A stretch of 64,000 bases of DNA, taken from Vicia villosa. Its lineage: Eukaryota; Streptophyta; Magnoliopsida; Fabales; Fabaceae. Shown here one piece after another: positions 1 through 10,497 of this stretch. How positions within the stretch are numbered: position 1 is the stretch's first letter; each line of letters opens with the position of its first letter. The position numbers and the translations under genes are program-made. The notes under the pieces are model-generated. The model was not told the origin of the DNA and searched no databases. It saw only the letters and a program-made list of their open reading frames with translations. The stretch covers positions 54,510,336-54,574,335 of the forward strand of contig NC_081183.1 in the NCBI RefSeq assembly GCF_029867415.1, given 5' to 3'.

Positions 1-160
1 TTCGGGTTTTAAGTCTACCGGGATTGATATATATATATTTTTTTATGTCTCTAATTTTTGCCTGAATCGCCCTTTCGGGTTTTCGATTCACCGAGACGCT
101 CTTTTTTGCCTAAGTCGCTCTTTGCGAGTTTTCAACTTAGCGAGCTGTTCTTTTGTTTAT
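1..160 (-). repeat. 3' untranslated tandem-like units of Ogre element A
   Basis: The sequence just downstream of the pol stop codon (minus strand) consists of imperfect units of roughly 48 bp. On the plus strand each reads as 'gcct-a/g-a-a/g-tcgc', then a C/T-rich stretch, 'g-a/g-gttttc', then 'cgagac/ctgttctttt'. At least two full units (about 60-155) and part of a third are visible before the window edge. Ogre/Tat elements are known for hypervariable tandem repeats between integrase and the 3' LTR, and this position fits. The 3' LTR itself lies outside the window. Confidence 0.55.
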
Positions 161-2500
161 TTAGGCGAAGTATTTCTTGACTGCGTCGACGTTCACAGGA
201 CGGGTGAATTTTTCTCCATCCATAGTCGTGAGTATTAAGGCTCCTCCTGAGAAAGCTCTCTTGACCACGTAGGGGCCATCATAATTGGGAGTCCATTTCC
301 CTCTCGAATCTGTGAGAAAAGATTGAATCTTTTTGAGTACAAGGTCGCCTTCTTTGATTGTGCGAGGTCGAACCTTTTTGTCGAAAGCTTTCTTCATTCT
401 TTGTTGATATAGCTGTCCGTGGCATAAAGCTGTCATGCGCTTTTCTTCAATTAAGTTCAATTCATCAAATCTGCTTTGACACCACTCGGCTTCTGTTAAT
501 TTTGCTTCCATCAAGACTCTCATTGATGGAATCTCAACCTCTATTGGTAGGACTGCCTCCATGCCATATACAAGGGAGAAAGGAGTTGCTCCAGTCGAAG
601 TACGTACTGATGTACGGTAACCATGAAGAGCATACGGGAGCATTTCATGCCAATCTTTGTAAGTGATGACCATCTTCTGAATGATTTTCTTGATGTTTTT
701 ATTAGCTGCTTCTACAGATCCATTCATCTTTGGTCTGTAAGGAGATGAGTTGTGATGTTCGATCTTGAATTCTTCACAAAGCTCCTTCATCATTTTGTTA
801 TTCAAATTTGACCCATTGTCAGTGATTATCTTGCTAGGAACGCCGTAGCGACATATGATGTGATTCTTGATAAACCTGACGACAACTTGTCTTGTAACGT
901 TTGCATATGAAGCTGCTTCAACCCATTTGGTGAAATAGTCTATGGCTACCAAGATGAAGCGATGTCCGTTGGACGCTTTTGGCTCGATCATTCCAATCAT
1001 GTCGATTCCCCACATGGAGAAAGGCCAAGGGGAAGAGAGTATGTTGAGAAGAGATGGTGGCACATGAATTCTATCGGCGTAGATCTGACATTTGTGACAC
1101 CTCTTTGCATACTGGTAGCAATCTGACTCCATTGTCAGCCAATAATATCCTGCTCTCAGTATTTTCCTTGTCATGGTATGTCCATTGGTGTGAGTACCAA
1201 AGGAACCTTCATGTATTTCTCTCATGAGTATTTCTGCTTCTTTTCTGTCAACGCATCTGAGCAGAACCATGTCGAAGTTTCTCTTGTACAGAACATCTTC
1301 ATTCAGGAAGGATCTACAAGTTAACTTTCTCAAAGTCTTTCTATCTTTCTTTGACGCCCCGAGAGGGTACTCTTGCTTTTGAAGAAAGTTCTTGATGTCG
1401 TGATACCACGGTTTGTCGTCGATGATTGCTTCTACTGTGAACACATGAGCGGGCCTATCCAGGCGCATAACATCGATCCGAGGAATGTCATTCCAATGAT
1501 TTATCCTAATCATGGAAGAGAGTGTGGCTAATGCATCAGCCAAGTTGTTTTCTTCACGAGGAATGTGATGAAAATCTACCCTGTCGAAGAATGGTAACAA
1601 TCTTCTCGCGTAGTCTTTGTAAGGAATTAGCCCTGGTTGGCGTGTTTCCCATTCTCCTTTGATTTGATTGATGATCAAAGCAGAATCTCCGTATACATCC
1701 AAGTGTTTGATTTTTAGATCCATGGCTTCTTCGAGACCCATGATGCAAGCTTCATATTCGGCCTCATTGTTTGTGCATTTGAAAGTTAATCTGGCAGTAA
1801 ATGGAATATGGGTACCCTGAGGTGTAACAATGATTGCCCCAATTCCTCGTCCATAAGCATTGACAGCTCCGTCAAAGATTAAGCCCCACTGGGATCCTAT
1901 CTCAGGTCCTTCGTCTGGTAGTGGCTCGTCGTAATCTTTCATCTTGAGGTACATGACGTCCTCGTCCGGAAAGTCGAAACTGGTTGATTCATGACCATTG
2001 AGTGGGTGGTGAGCCAAGTGCTCAGCTAGAATGCTTCCTTTCACGGCTTTCTGTGCGTGATACTCAATGTCATATTCTGATAACAACATCTGCCAACGGG
2101 CAATTCTCCCGGTTAAGGCAGGCTTCTCAAAGATGTACTTGATTGGATCCATATGAGAGATCAAGTAAGTAGTATGTCGAATCATGTACTGGCGGAGACG
2201 CTTGGCAGCCCAGGCCAAAGCACAACACGTCTTCTCGAGCATGGAGTAGCGGGATTCACAGTCAGTGAATTTCTTGCTTAGGTAGTAAATGGCATGCTCT
2301 TTTCTTCTTGTCTCGTCTTGCTGTCCAAGGACACAACCCATGGAATCTTCTAAGACGGTTAAGTACATTATCAAAGGTCTTCCTTCCACTGGAGGAGACA
2401 GGATGGGTGGTTCGAGCAGATATTCCTTAATGCTGTCGAACGCTTTCTGACAATCGTCTGTCCAGACGCAACTCTGATTTTTCCGTAGAAGTTTGAAAAT
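161..2500 (-). CDS. Ogre/Tat element A: 3' part of pol (RT end, RNase H, second RNase H, integrase)
   Basis: This open frame runs from the gap edge to a stop at 161. It opens in the tail of a Ty3/gypsy reverse transcriptase (EGRPLIMYL, LGQQDE). The RNase H follows (YYLSKKF, LAWAAKRLR). A linker leads to a second, archaeal-type RNase H (LIFDGAVNAYGRGIGA, NNEAEYEACI, YGDSALI, IPREENNLADALA). The integrase has an HHCC-type zinc segment (HEGSFGTH, CHKCQIYADRIH) and a DDE core (WGIDMIG, ITDNGSNL, NGSVEAANK). The dual RNase H identifies the Tat lineage, which includes Ogre. No internal stop is seen, so this copy decayed less than element B. It is truncated upstream by the assembly gap, and the start is not in the window. 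It has a paralogous, not identical, counterpart at 2646-4812. Confidence 0.93.
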   Translation of the reverse strand: MFKLLRKNQSCVWTDDCQKAFDSIKEYLLEPPILSPPVEGRPLIMYLTVLEDSMGCVLGQQDETRRKEHAIYYLSKKFTDCESRYSMLEKTCCALAWAAKRLRQYMIRHTTYLISHMDPIKYIFEKPALTGRIARWQMLLSEYDIEYHAQKAVKGSILAEHLAHHPLNGHESTSFDFPDEDVMYLKMKDYDEPLPDEGPEIGSQWGLIFDGAVNAYGRGIGAIIVTPQGTHIPFTARLTFKCTNNEAEYEACIMGLEEAMDLKIKHLDVYGDSALIINQIKGEWETRQPGLIPYKDYARRLLPFFDRVDFHHIPREENNLADALATLSSMIRINHWNDIPRIDVMRLDRPAHVFTVEAIIDDKPWYHDIKNFLQKQEYPLGASKKDRKTLRKLTCRSFLNEDVLYKRNFDMVLLRCVDRKEAEILMREIHEGSFGTHTNGHTMTRKILRAGYYWLTMESDCYQYAKRCHKCQIYADRIHVPPSLLNILSSPWPFSMWGIDMIGMIEPKASNGHRFILVAIDYFTKWVEAASYANVTRQVVVRFIKNHIICRYGVPSKIITDNGSNLNNKMMKELCEEFKIEHHNSSPYRPKMNGSVEAANKNIKKIIQKMVITYKDWHEMLPYALHGYRTSVRTSTGATPFSLVYGMEAVLPIEVEIPSMRVLMEAKLTEAEWCQSRFDELNLIEEKRMTALCHGQLYQQRMKKAFDKKVRPRTIKEGDLVLKKIQSFLTDSRGKWTPNYDGPYVVKRAFSGGALILTTMDGEKFTRPVNVDAVKKYFA

Positions 2501-2600
2501 NNNNNNNNNNNNNNNNNNNNNNNNNNNNNNNNNNNNNNNNNNNNNNNNNNNNNNNNNNNNNNNNNNNNNNNNNNNNNNNNNNNNNNNNNNNNNNNNNNNN
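2501..2600. other. assembly gap of 100 N
   Basis: Exactly 100 unknown bases, the usual placeholder for a gap of unknown size. Left of it is the RT/RNase H of element A. Right of it are the last bases of an LTR inserted in element B. The two flanks therefore belong to different elements and the true missing sequence may be many kilobases. Confidence 0.98.
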
Positions 2601-2645
2601 AATATATTAGTGGCGACTCTGATTCCATTTTTCGCGGTAGCGACA
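2601..2645 (+). mobile_element. 3' end of a gypsy LTR of the Y/Z family inserted in element B
   Basis: These 45 bases match the end of solo LTR Z (38419-38463) almost perfectly. Both read 'aatatattagtggcgactc', then 'cattttt', then 'cgcggtagcgaca'. The LTR ends in CA at 2645, and the second RNase H frame of element B resumes directly afterwards. The five bases 2646-2650 (cctgt) should be one copy of the target duplication; the other copy is lost in the gap or beyond. Confidence 0.8.
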
Positions 2646-4812
2646 CCTGTAAATGGTGATCATAGGCGCCTCGTTGTCCCACCTGACTTTGAACATGGAT
2701 GACATGGTAGCTAAAGCATCAGCTAGTTGATTTTCCTCGCGTGGGATGTGTTCGAAAGTGATTTCTTCGAAGTAAAGAATCAAACTCAGCACATATTCTT
2801 TGTAAGGAATTAGATTTGGGTGCTTTGTGTCCCATTCCCCTTTGACTTGGTAGATTACCAAGGCCGAGTCTCCGTAGACTTCCAGGAATTTGATTCTTAG
2901 ATCGATTGCAGCTTTAAGACCCAGAATACATGCTTCGTATTCGGCTATATTGTTAGTGCAATTGAAGCATAATCTGGCAGTGAACGGTGTGTAACTTCCT
3001 GCGGGGGAAATGATCACAGCTCCGATGCCATTGCCAAGTGCATTAGAAGCTCCGTCAAAAACCATAGTCCACCGGGATCCTGGCTCGGGTCCTTCTTCTG
3101 GTCCTGGTTATTTGTAGTCATTGACTAGCATAATGTCTTCGTCTGGGAAGTCAAAGTTCAATGCTTGATAATCATCCACTGCTTGATGAGCCAGATGATC
3201 AGCTACCACACTTCCTTTGATTGCTTTTTGTGAAGTGTATTGAATGTCATATTCTGTTAAGATCATTTGCCATCTCGCTATTCTTCCAGAGAGAGCAGGT
3301 TTTTCGAACACGTATTTGATGGGATCCATCTTGGAGATTAGGAAAGTGGTGTGATTTAGCATGTGTTGTCTTAGTCGGCGAGCCGCCCAAGCTAAGGCAC
3401 AACAAGTTTTTTCGAGTAGTGAGTATCTTGTTTCACAATCGGTAAACTTTTTGCTAAGATAGTAGATTGTGTGCTCCTTTCGGCCGGATTCGTCATGTTG
3501 TCCTAGTACACACCCCATTGAGTCTTCTAACACAGTTAGGTACATTATCAGAGGTCTGCCTTCCACAGGTGGCAACAAGATTGGAGGTTTTTGGAGATAT
3601 TCTTTGATTTTGTCAAAGGCTAACTGGCATTTGTCATTCCACCTTTCCACTTGATCTTTCTTCAACAGTTTGAAGATCGGCACACAAGTAGTAGTCATGT
3701 GGGCAATGAATCGGGCGATGTAATTTAGACGTCCCAAGAATCCTCTGACTTGTTTCTTAGTACGAGGTATAGGCATTTCTTGAATGGCTTTAACCTTGGC
3801 GGGATCAACCTCAATACCTTTGCTGCTGACGATGAAACCTAAGAGTTTGCCGGATCTTACTCCAAAGGTACACTTATTTGAGTTCAGTCGCAACTTGTAT
3901 TTCTTGAGTCTGTCAAACAACTTGTGTAAATGACCCAAATGTTCTTCCTCGGTGTTGGATTTTGCAATCATGTCATCGACATACACCTCTATTTCTTGAT
4001 GAATCATATCATGAAATAGCGCTACCATTGCACGTTGATAGGTTGCTCCTGCGTTTTTCAGACCAAAGGGCATTACTTTGTAACAAAAGGTTCCCCAGGG
4101 TGTTGTGAAGGTTGTTTTTTCCATGTCTTCGGGTGCCATCTTGATTTGATTGTACCCTGAGAATTCGTCCATAAAGGAGAATACCTTGCATTGTGCGGTA
4201 TTGTCAACCAGTACATCGATGTGTGGTAGAGGGAAATCATCTTTGGGGCTTGCCCGGTTCAGATCTCTGTAGTCCACGCATATTCTGACTTTCCCGTCTT
4301 TTTTAGGTACAGGCACGTTGTTAGCTATCCAAGGAGGATAACTTACAACTTTTAGGAATCCGGCATTGAACTGTTTTTCAACCTCGTCTTTGATCTTTTT
4401 TGACATATCAGGCCTACTCCTTCGTAGTTTCTGTTTGACTGGAGTGCTACCTTCTTTGATTGGCAGGCGATGAACTACGATGTCCGTGTCAAGGCCTGGC
4501 ATATCTTCATAGGACCAGGCGAATATCTCGACGTAGTCTCGCAGCATTTGAATCAGTCTTTGCTTGATGCTGTGTTCTAAATCAGCCCCTATTTTGACTT
4601 CTTTCTTTTCTTCGTTGCTGCCCAAGTTGATGACCTCAATTGGCTCCTCGTGAGGCTGTATGGCCTTGTCTTCTTGTTCTAGTAGCCTTGCAAGTTCTCT
4701 TGGCACTTCACAATCTTCCTCACTTTCGTCCTCAGTTTGGTAGATCGGATTTTCAAAGTCATGACGGGCAATAGCAGAATCGTTGTTGACTGGATCCAGA
4801 GTGTATGTGAAT
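2646..4812 (-). pseudogene. Ogre B pol exon: RT, RNase H and archaeal-type RNase H, interrupted
   Basis: After the predicted splice acceptor at 4813 the frame is open to 3108. RT motifs are visible: ICVDYRDLN, FMDEFSGYNQI, PFGLKNAGATYQ and the catalytic YVDDM. The connection and RNase H follow (YYLSKKFTDCE, LAWAARRLRQ). A TAA at 3108-3110 interrupts the linker. The frame then continues unchanged into a second RNase H (MVFDGASNALGNGIGA, NNIAEYEACI, YGDSALV, IPREENQLADALA). It ends abruptly at 2646 where an LTR has inserted. The first 100 or so bases (4707-4812) have no start codon of their own; they are in the RT frame and are expected to be joined by splicing. Confidence 0.9.
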
Positions 4813-5070
4813 CTGCATGTTAGTTATGTGAGTGTGTGTGAAGAAAAAACATAGCTATTAGAAAGCGAAGAAAGAAAGAAAAAGGATCACAAAATTTAAA
4901 TATGCAAGCGTCCCATGATTTTATTGAATGCACATGATCATGATATGATAAGCCCTTATAGAAGGACCAGTGTGCTAAGGCACACGGCTTTCAAGCTCAT
5001 GGTTCGATTGTTCAGGAACCATTTTTATCTTTGCACAATATACACAAAGAAAACAGGAAATGGCATTTAC
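4813..5070 (-). other. predicted Ogre intron between protease and RT exons
   Basis: On the minus strand a donor GGA|GTAAAT lies at 5071/5070. An acceptor ATGCAG|ATTCAC lies at 4813/4812, preceded by a pyrimidine-rich tract (CTTCACACACACTC). Removing these 258 bases joins the protease-tail frame to the RT frame exactly: the codon split after two bases at 5071 is completed at 4812, and 4811 is in phase with the RT frame. Without splicing, the TAA at 5067-5069 blocks translation. Ogre elements are known to carry a spliced intron at this place. The exact sites are my inference. Confidence 0.75.
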
Positions 5071-7220
5071 TCCTGGTCAAAGGAGATCACAGCCTCAGCT
5101 TTCCAGTTGTTCAATCCACTGTTGTGAGCAGGGAATATCCAGCTGTTCCAGTTGCAGTTGTCTTCTTCGTCTTCCACAGCATTGATTTCATTAGTGGGAA
5201 AATGAGCCGGTGATCCTTCGGGATAAGGGATGTACTCTGCTGGATACGAGAGCCCAGGCTGAGATATCTCTGTTGGCTGAGCGAGATGCTCGATAAGGCC
5301 GTCCCATGCAGTCGGGATGATGTTTTGAATAGAGACTTGTGCATCCTGATGAGGAGTATATGCTGACAGAAAGCAACCCTCGTTATTTGGTATTTCCCTG
5401 GCTTCTTCGAAAGCGAAATTGTCATCGTAACGTTCATCCCATGCAGTTGGGACAATGTCCTTCATAGCAATTTATGAGCTTGGAGGAGCGTAATATTTCA
5501 CCATATAGTCATATTTGCCGCTGGGTTCTCCTAGCGTGTCCCATACTTCTTTGGGTGGATTTTGATATTGCTCAGTGACAGGACTTGTGAAACTTTCGTC
5601 ATTTTCAATTTGATCACCCCATCCAGTCGGGGTAAGGTCTTCCATAGCAATATAGGAATTCTGAGGTGCGGCATACTGATAATTATACCCGCCATTTGGT
5701 TCTCCCACAGCATCCCACATTCCCATGGAAATGGGTGGAATCTCATCTGGATATGGCTGAATGACATGGTTCATGAACACTCCTTCATCTTCAATAGCGT
5801 TTACTTCTTGGCTGACGAAGTGTGACATCAATCCTTCAGAACGAGGACCTTGATCATTCTTTTGATTTTCACTATCATAGCCCAGGCCTAGCTTGTCAGA
5901 CTTGTAGGGTATATCGGGAAGCTGTCCCCATACTGTGCAATCACCCTGTTCAATCACGGCTTTGGCATCTTTGAGAGAAGCCATAGTTGTAGTTGGAGTA
6001 GCAGGAATATGCTTGGTGGTAGAGACATCTGGAGAGACCACCTTAAATGATTGGCATGGAGTTTTGATGAATTCGTCCTCCAACTCGACATATTTGGAAT
6101 TGCTTAGGTGACTAACCACATATTCCTCTTCGCCATAGACTGTGACAATCTTTCCTTTTACTGGATATTTTAACTTCTGTTGCAGGGTAGAAGTTACAGC
6201 GTTTGCCCAATGTATCCAAGGGCGTCCAAGTAAACAGGAGTAGGCTGGGTGAATTTCCATTACGTAAAAGATAGAATCGAAGATTTGAGAACCCACTCTG
6301 ATTGGGAGATTCACTTTTCCGTATACCGTTCTGGTTGACCCGTCAAAGGCTCTTACCACAACATCACTTGGCTGTAACACAATTCCTTCGAAGTCAAGCT
6401 TTTCTAGTACTGTTTTCGGTAACACGTTCAGAGAAGAACCGTTATCTATTAGCACATGAGATAGAGTGGTGCCATTACATTCAACGGAGATATGTAGGGC
6501 TTTGTTGTGATTTTTTCCAGCAGGGGTTAGATCCACATCAGAGAAACCGAGACCATTGCTCACGGTTAGATTGGCAACACAATTCTCAAATTGGTCGACT
6601 GAGATCTCTTGAGGCACATGCGCAGCTTTCAGGAACTTCATCAGGGCTTTGGCATGAGCTTCTGAATATTTTAGCAGGGATAGCATTGAGATTTTTGAAG
6701 CAGTGTGCCCCAGTTGCTCAACAATATTGTAATCACTTTTGCAGATGATTTTCAATATTTCCTCCATTTCTTGCTTTGACGGATCCTCAGCAGTGATCTC
6801 CACCGGGGTTTGAAATTGTTCAACTTCTGGCTCTTTGCCTCGAGCGTTGACATTTTGATTAGGAACTGGGACTCGGACTGGACCAGCAGCAACATTTGGA
6901 GAAATTTCTGGTGAAAAGATTCTTCCACTTCTCGTGATCTTGCTGGTACCCACAATATTACCCACAGTTGGAGTAGTTAACTTTGCGGCCTCTTCAGTCG
7001 AGGTACCCTGCTTAATTCCATGAACATAAATATTAGTGTCGTATCCCCATGGGACAGCTTTGTCTGAGGAGTATGGAAATGGAGTTGGACTAGCAATGAC
7101 TACTGATGCCACTTTGAGTGTAGCAGAAATTTTGAATGGAGTTTTGGCAGAGATTTTGAATGGTAAGCTGGAGATCACTGAGGCATCCTCTATTCTCATC
7201 CCGTTTGCAAAACTTCGCAC
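5071..7220 (-). pseudogene. Ogre B protease and repetitive tail exon
   Basis: The frame encodes a retropepsin with the Tat-type active site LIDNGSSLNVLP (Asn in place of the usual Ser/Thr after Asp) and the flap-distal YSCLLGRPWIHWANAV. A long acidic tail of diverged repeated modules follows, typified by AMEDLTPTGWGD and AMKDIVPTAWDE, with VNAIEDEG repeated later as INAVEDEE. A TAA at 5472-5474 sits where the parallel module has a tyrosine, so it is a nonsense change; the frame continues to 5067. The frame overlaps the gag end by about 25 bases and is in the -1 frame relative to gag. In most Ogres gag and protease share one ORF, so this is more likely an indel than programmed frameshifting. 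Confidence 0.85.
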
Positions 7221-8887
7221 AGCACGTCCATAGAAGGGAGTCTCTCAAACATAATGATACGGTGATCCATCCACTTTTGAATTCCCATCCTCAGATTTTC
7301 ACAACCATTGGGCAGGCATGAGCAATAAAAGCAGTCGGGGTCACATCTTGGGAAGTAACCAGCTCGGATTAGCTTTCCTTTGACTTCGCAGAGTGGAGTT
7401 GATAATTCGTTCACATCATAGATGTAAACAGTGTCCAGGATAGCGTTAACAGTTTTGTCATGCTTTGGCATAGGTGCAGTAATGACATTTGGAGTTTCTG
7501 GAGGATCGAACTCAATTTCCCCAGCATCTATCATATCTTGTATTTTATTTTTCAGGGCCCAGCAGTGATCTGCATCATGTCCTGGACAATTTGAGTGATA
7601 GGCACATGTCGCATCAGGGCGATAATTCGGAGAGGAAGTGTTGACATTCTTTGGAGGACCTTTTAATGTGATCAGATCTGCTTTTAGCAAGTGCTGCAAT
7701 GCCTGAGAGATTGGCATGTTGATTCTGGTGAAATTTCTTCTTGGTGCATCTGGTCGATGCGTATATTTTGGCTGTTGATCTTTTTGAGGTGCAGATGCGG
7801 AGATCAGAACTGCCCCTACAGATTGATGCTGCTCACTTTTGCGACTTTTCTGAATTTGTGTTGCATTGACCTCATTTCTCCCGCTGATGGGCCTTTTTGT
7901 AGTACCAGAGGAGGAACCTATTTGAATTTTTCCATTTTGAATGCCAATTTCGACACGTTCTCCGGTCAGTATCAGGTCAGTGAAACCTGATGATGAGCTT
8001 CCCAGCAAATGGCTATAGAAAGGGCCAGTTAAAGTGCCCATGAACATGTCGACTAGTTCGCGATCAGATAAGGGTGGTTGAACCCTTCCAGCCATATTTC
8101 TCCACTTTTGTGCATATCCTTTGAAACTTTCTTTTGGTCCCATAGACATGCCCCTTAGTTGAGTACGGGTTGGCGCAAGATCCGCATTGTATTGGTACTG
8201 TTTGTAAAAAGCAGCAGCTAATTCTTCCCAAGTATGAACCTTGGTATTTTCCAGCTGGTAGTACCACTCGAGTTGTGTACCCGACAGACTTTCTTGGAAG
8301 AAGTGAATCCACAATTTGTTATCCGTTGTATGAGGTTTTATCTTCCTCACATAGGATCTCAGATGTAGTTTCGGGCAAGAAACTCCATCATATTTTGCAA
8401 AGACAGGAATTTTGAATTTTGGAGGGATAACAACATCCGAGATGAGCCCCAGATCATTGAAATCTAAGCCAGGTATTTTTTGTATCTCCATAGCTTTAAT
8501 ACGGTCTTCCAGCTGTTGGTATTTGTCATCATCCGGTTCGTCCCCAGAATGATCATTTTCTTCATTTGAAGAGAGAGAGGGTTTAGCAGAACCCTGGTTG
8601 CTTTGATTGTCTTCTTGTTCATCCTCACCGACTGTTTCAGGGATCGGTGGCTTTTTGAACTTTTTGACTGGGATTTTGATCTTCCTTTTCAGGTGACTCA
8701 CGCCTACAGATCCTTTGGGCTTCTTTTTCTTCTTGATTATCAGAGCTTTCAGTTCTTGTTGCCCCTTTGCCAGTTCCAGAATTGCCACTTGAACTTGGGC
8801 ATTCTGTGCTTCGAGATTCTTGATGCTCACTTCAGATTCCATCTCTTCTGACTGAAATAAACAGCGAGAAGATGAGAAATCCGTCAT
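7196..8887 (-). CDS. Ogre B gag
   Basis: 563-residue Gag. The N-terminal part has a basic lysine-rich run and an acidic stretch. The Retrotrans_gag-type core includes IHFFQESLSGTQLEWYYQL, WEELAAAFYKQY and MSMGPKESFKGYAQKWR. A knuckle-like Cys/His segment follows (CAYHSNCPGHDADHCWALK), unlike the canonical CCHC but usual for Tat elements. The Gag packages element RNA into virus-like particles in the cytoplasm. The frame is open. The annotated first Met (8887) is followed by another at residue 16 that could be the real start. The end overlaps the protease frame. Confidence 0.9.
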   Translation of the reverse strand: MTDFSSSRCLFQSEEMESEVSIKNLEAQNAQVQVAILELAKGQQELKALIIKKKKKPKGSVGVSHLKRKIKIPVKKFKKPPIPETVGEDEQEDNQSNQGSAKPSLSSNEENDHSGDEPDDDKYQQLEDRIKAMEIQKIPGLDFNDLGLISDVVIPPKFKIPVFAKYDGVSCPKLHLRSYVRKIKPHTTDNKLWIHFFQESLSGTQLEWYYQLENTKVHTWEELAAAFYKQYQYNADLAPTRTQLRGMSMGPKESFKGYAQKWRNMAGRVQPPLSDRELVDMFMGTLTGPFYSHLLGSSSSGFTDLILTGERVEIGIQNGKIQIGSSSGTTKRPISGRNEVNATQIQKSRKSEQHQSVGAVLISASAPQKDQQPKYTHRPDAPRRNFTRINMPISQALQHLLKADLITLKGPPKNVNTSSPNYRPDATCAYHSNCPGHDADHCWALKNKIQDMIDAGEIEFDPPETPNVITAPMPKHDKTVNAILDTVYIYDVNELSTPLCEVKGKLIRAGYFPRCDPDCFYCSCLPNGCENLRMGIQKWMDHRIIMFERLPSMDVLCEVLQTG

Positions 8888-9025
8888 GTGAACCTGTTAT
8901 GCAATGTGTATGACTGGATGCCATGTGTATGCAATGTATGAAATGTATGTGCAATGTATATGAATGCAATGTATGAAATGTATATGCAATGCATGAAGTG
9001 AAATGTGTGTGCAATGTTTCAAGGA
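8888..9025. repeat. ATGCAATGTATG-type short imperfect repeats between ORF1 and gag
   Basis: About 130 bases of variations on 'atgcaatgtatgaaatgt' separate Ogre ORF1 from gag. The repeats are irregular and non-coding, and are followed by a T-rich run near 9084-9095. Likely replication slippage within the element's ORF1-gag spacer. Confidence 0.7.
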
Positions 9026-9153
9026 TCTTAGAGTTTAGATTTGTTAAAGAAGAAACAAACGTTAGTTAATCAATTTATTTCTCTTTTTTTTTTTTGCTTC
9101 TTTTTTCTTTGCCTCATTTGGGCTTACAAGACAGAAATAAAATAAATGATCCT

Positions 9154-10497
9154 TCAGGTCTCCCGTGGACGCTTTCTCTTTGCCCCCAGGAATGTGTTGA
9201 TCTGCTGTTCTTCTTGAAGCTGTCCGGTGAGCTCCAATATCCTTCTCTCATAGTCTTGATAGTATGATTTGAAGGTGTCTCTTTCCTCTTTGAGTTGAAC
9301 CCAAGATTTTTGCAACTCTTCTAGGTCAGTTGGCATGTCCGGGTGTAGAATAACTTGAGGTTCATATCCTTCGACCTCTGGTTCAATAGTCACAGGTAGA
9401 ACAGCAGGATATGGCATAAGGAGTTTCTGAGCATGAGTGCGGACCCATCTGAGGTAGGGTTCCATAGGAATAGAATTCCATTGCCCCAGAGTTTTGCTTT
9501 CTATTCTATAGACACTGCCCCATGCATGTATGAACCTTCGTCGGTGTCTATGAGAATCATTCTCGTAATCAAACACAATGCCACGGATAATCATGTCATG
9601 AGGACCGTTGCTCCTTGCATATCCGAATTGGCGTAGAGCTAAAGAGGGATTGTAAGTGATGCCTCCTTTGATGCCAAGGAGTGGCACATTAGGGTATTCT
9701 CCACAATGATCAATGATAGTAATCTCTCTTTGAAAGAGGTTGTTCCACCGGATATCTGAATGAGACAAAGACATAATCCTGCGAGACCATTGCATTCTTT
9801 GTTCATTTCTCAACACTGATCGGGGAAGATGAAATGTAAACCACCTAGCCAGTAGTGGTATACAGCACATGAGAGTTCCTCGTTTCTTCATGGTACGAGT
9901 GTGTAGAGAATGTAGAATGTCTCCCAGCAATGTTGGTACCGGGCTACGGATTAGGAAAAGGTTGATGATGTGTACACTTATGAACTGGTCGGGATTAGGG
10001 AATAAAACCAACCCATAGATCAAAAGTGCCATAACTTCCTCAAAAGGTGGATAATTTTTGTTTTCTAGCAGTAGTCGAGCCTTTTCCAACAAGAACTTGG
10101 CAAGCAAACCCTTAACTCCACTCTTTGTTTCCCAATTGGACTCGATTTCTGATTTCCGCAGATGTAAAGCAGCAGCAATGACCTCAGGTTTTGGAATCCT
10201 TTCTAAACCAGTGAAAGGTAATTGATTTCGAACAGGTAATCCCATTAGTTCAGAGAATTCTTCCAAAGTGGGTACCAACTGGTAATCAGGAAAGGTAAAG
10301 CAATGATGTTCAGGGTCAAAGAACTGGAACAGGACCCGTATCATGTCTTCTTCAAATTTTGAGGTAACCAAATGGAGTAGGTGACCATGCCTTTCGGTGA
10401 ATTGAACATTCCTGGGGAATTCTGACACTAAGTCTTTTAGTTCAGATGGTACCGTTGAGATGTTGATTTAGATGTAATCTTTGGTGGCGGGAGCCAT
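9154..10497 (-). pseudogene. Ogre ORF1 (extra ORF upstream of gag, PMD-like), early stop
   Basis: A 424-residue open frame (10428 to 9154) lies between the leader and gag, where Ogre elements carry ORF1 of unknown function. An upstream ATG at 10497 is in the same frame but is followed by a TAA at 10470-10468, so the N-terminus is probably broken. Near residue 40 the segment FTFPDYQLVPTLEEFSELMG resembles the core of the plant mobile domain (a beta strand, then T-L-x-D/E-V/F-x5-G-L-P). A coiled-coil-like stretch (LEELQKSWVQLKEERDTF, YYQDYERRILELTGQLQEE) and a basic end (KRKRP, possible nuclear signal) close the protein. The PMD relationship is inference from this motif. Confidence 0.8.

Noticed and set aside
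2371..2702. ORFs running through the N gap
   Set aside because: Artifacts of translating unknown bases.
9433..9636. Small plus-strand ORFs opposite Ogre ORF1 and gag (for example 7691-7990, 8603-8851)
   Set aside because: Shadows of the minus-strand coding frames; no domain or independent signal.
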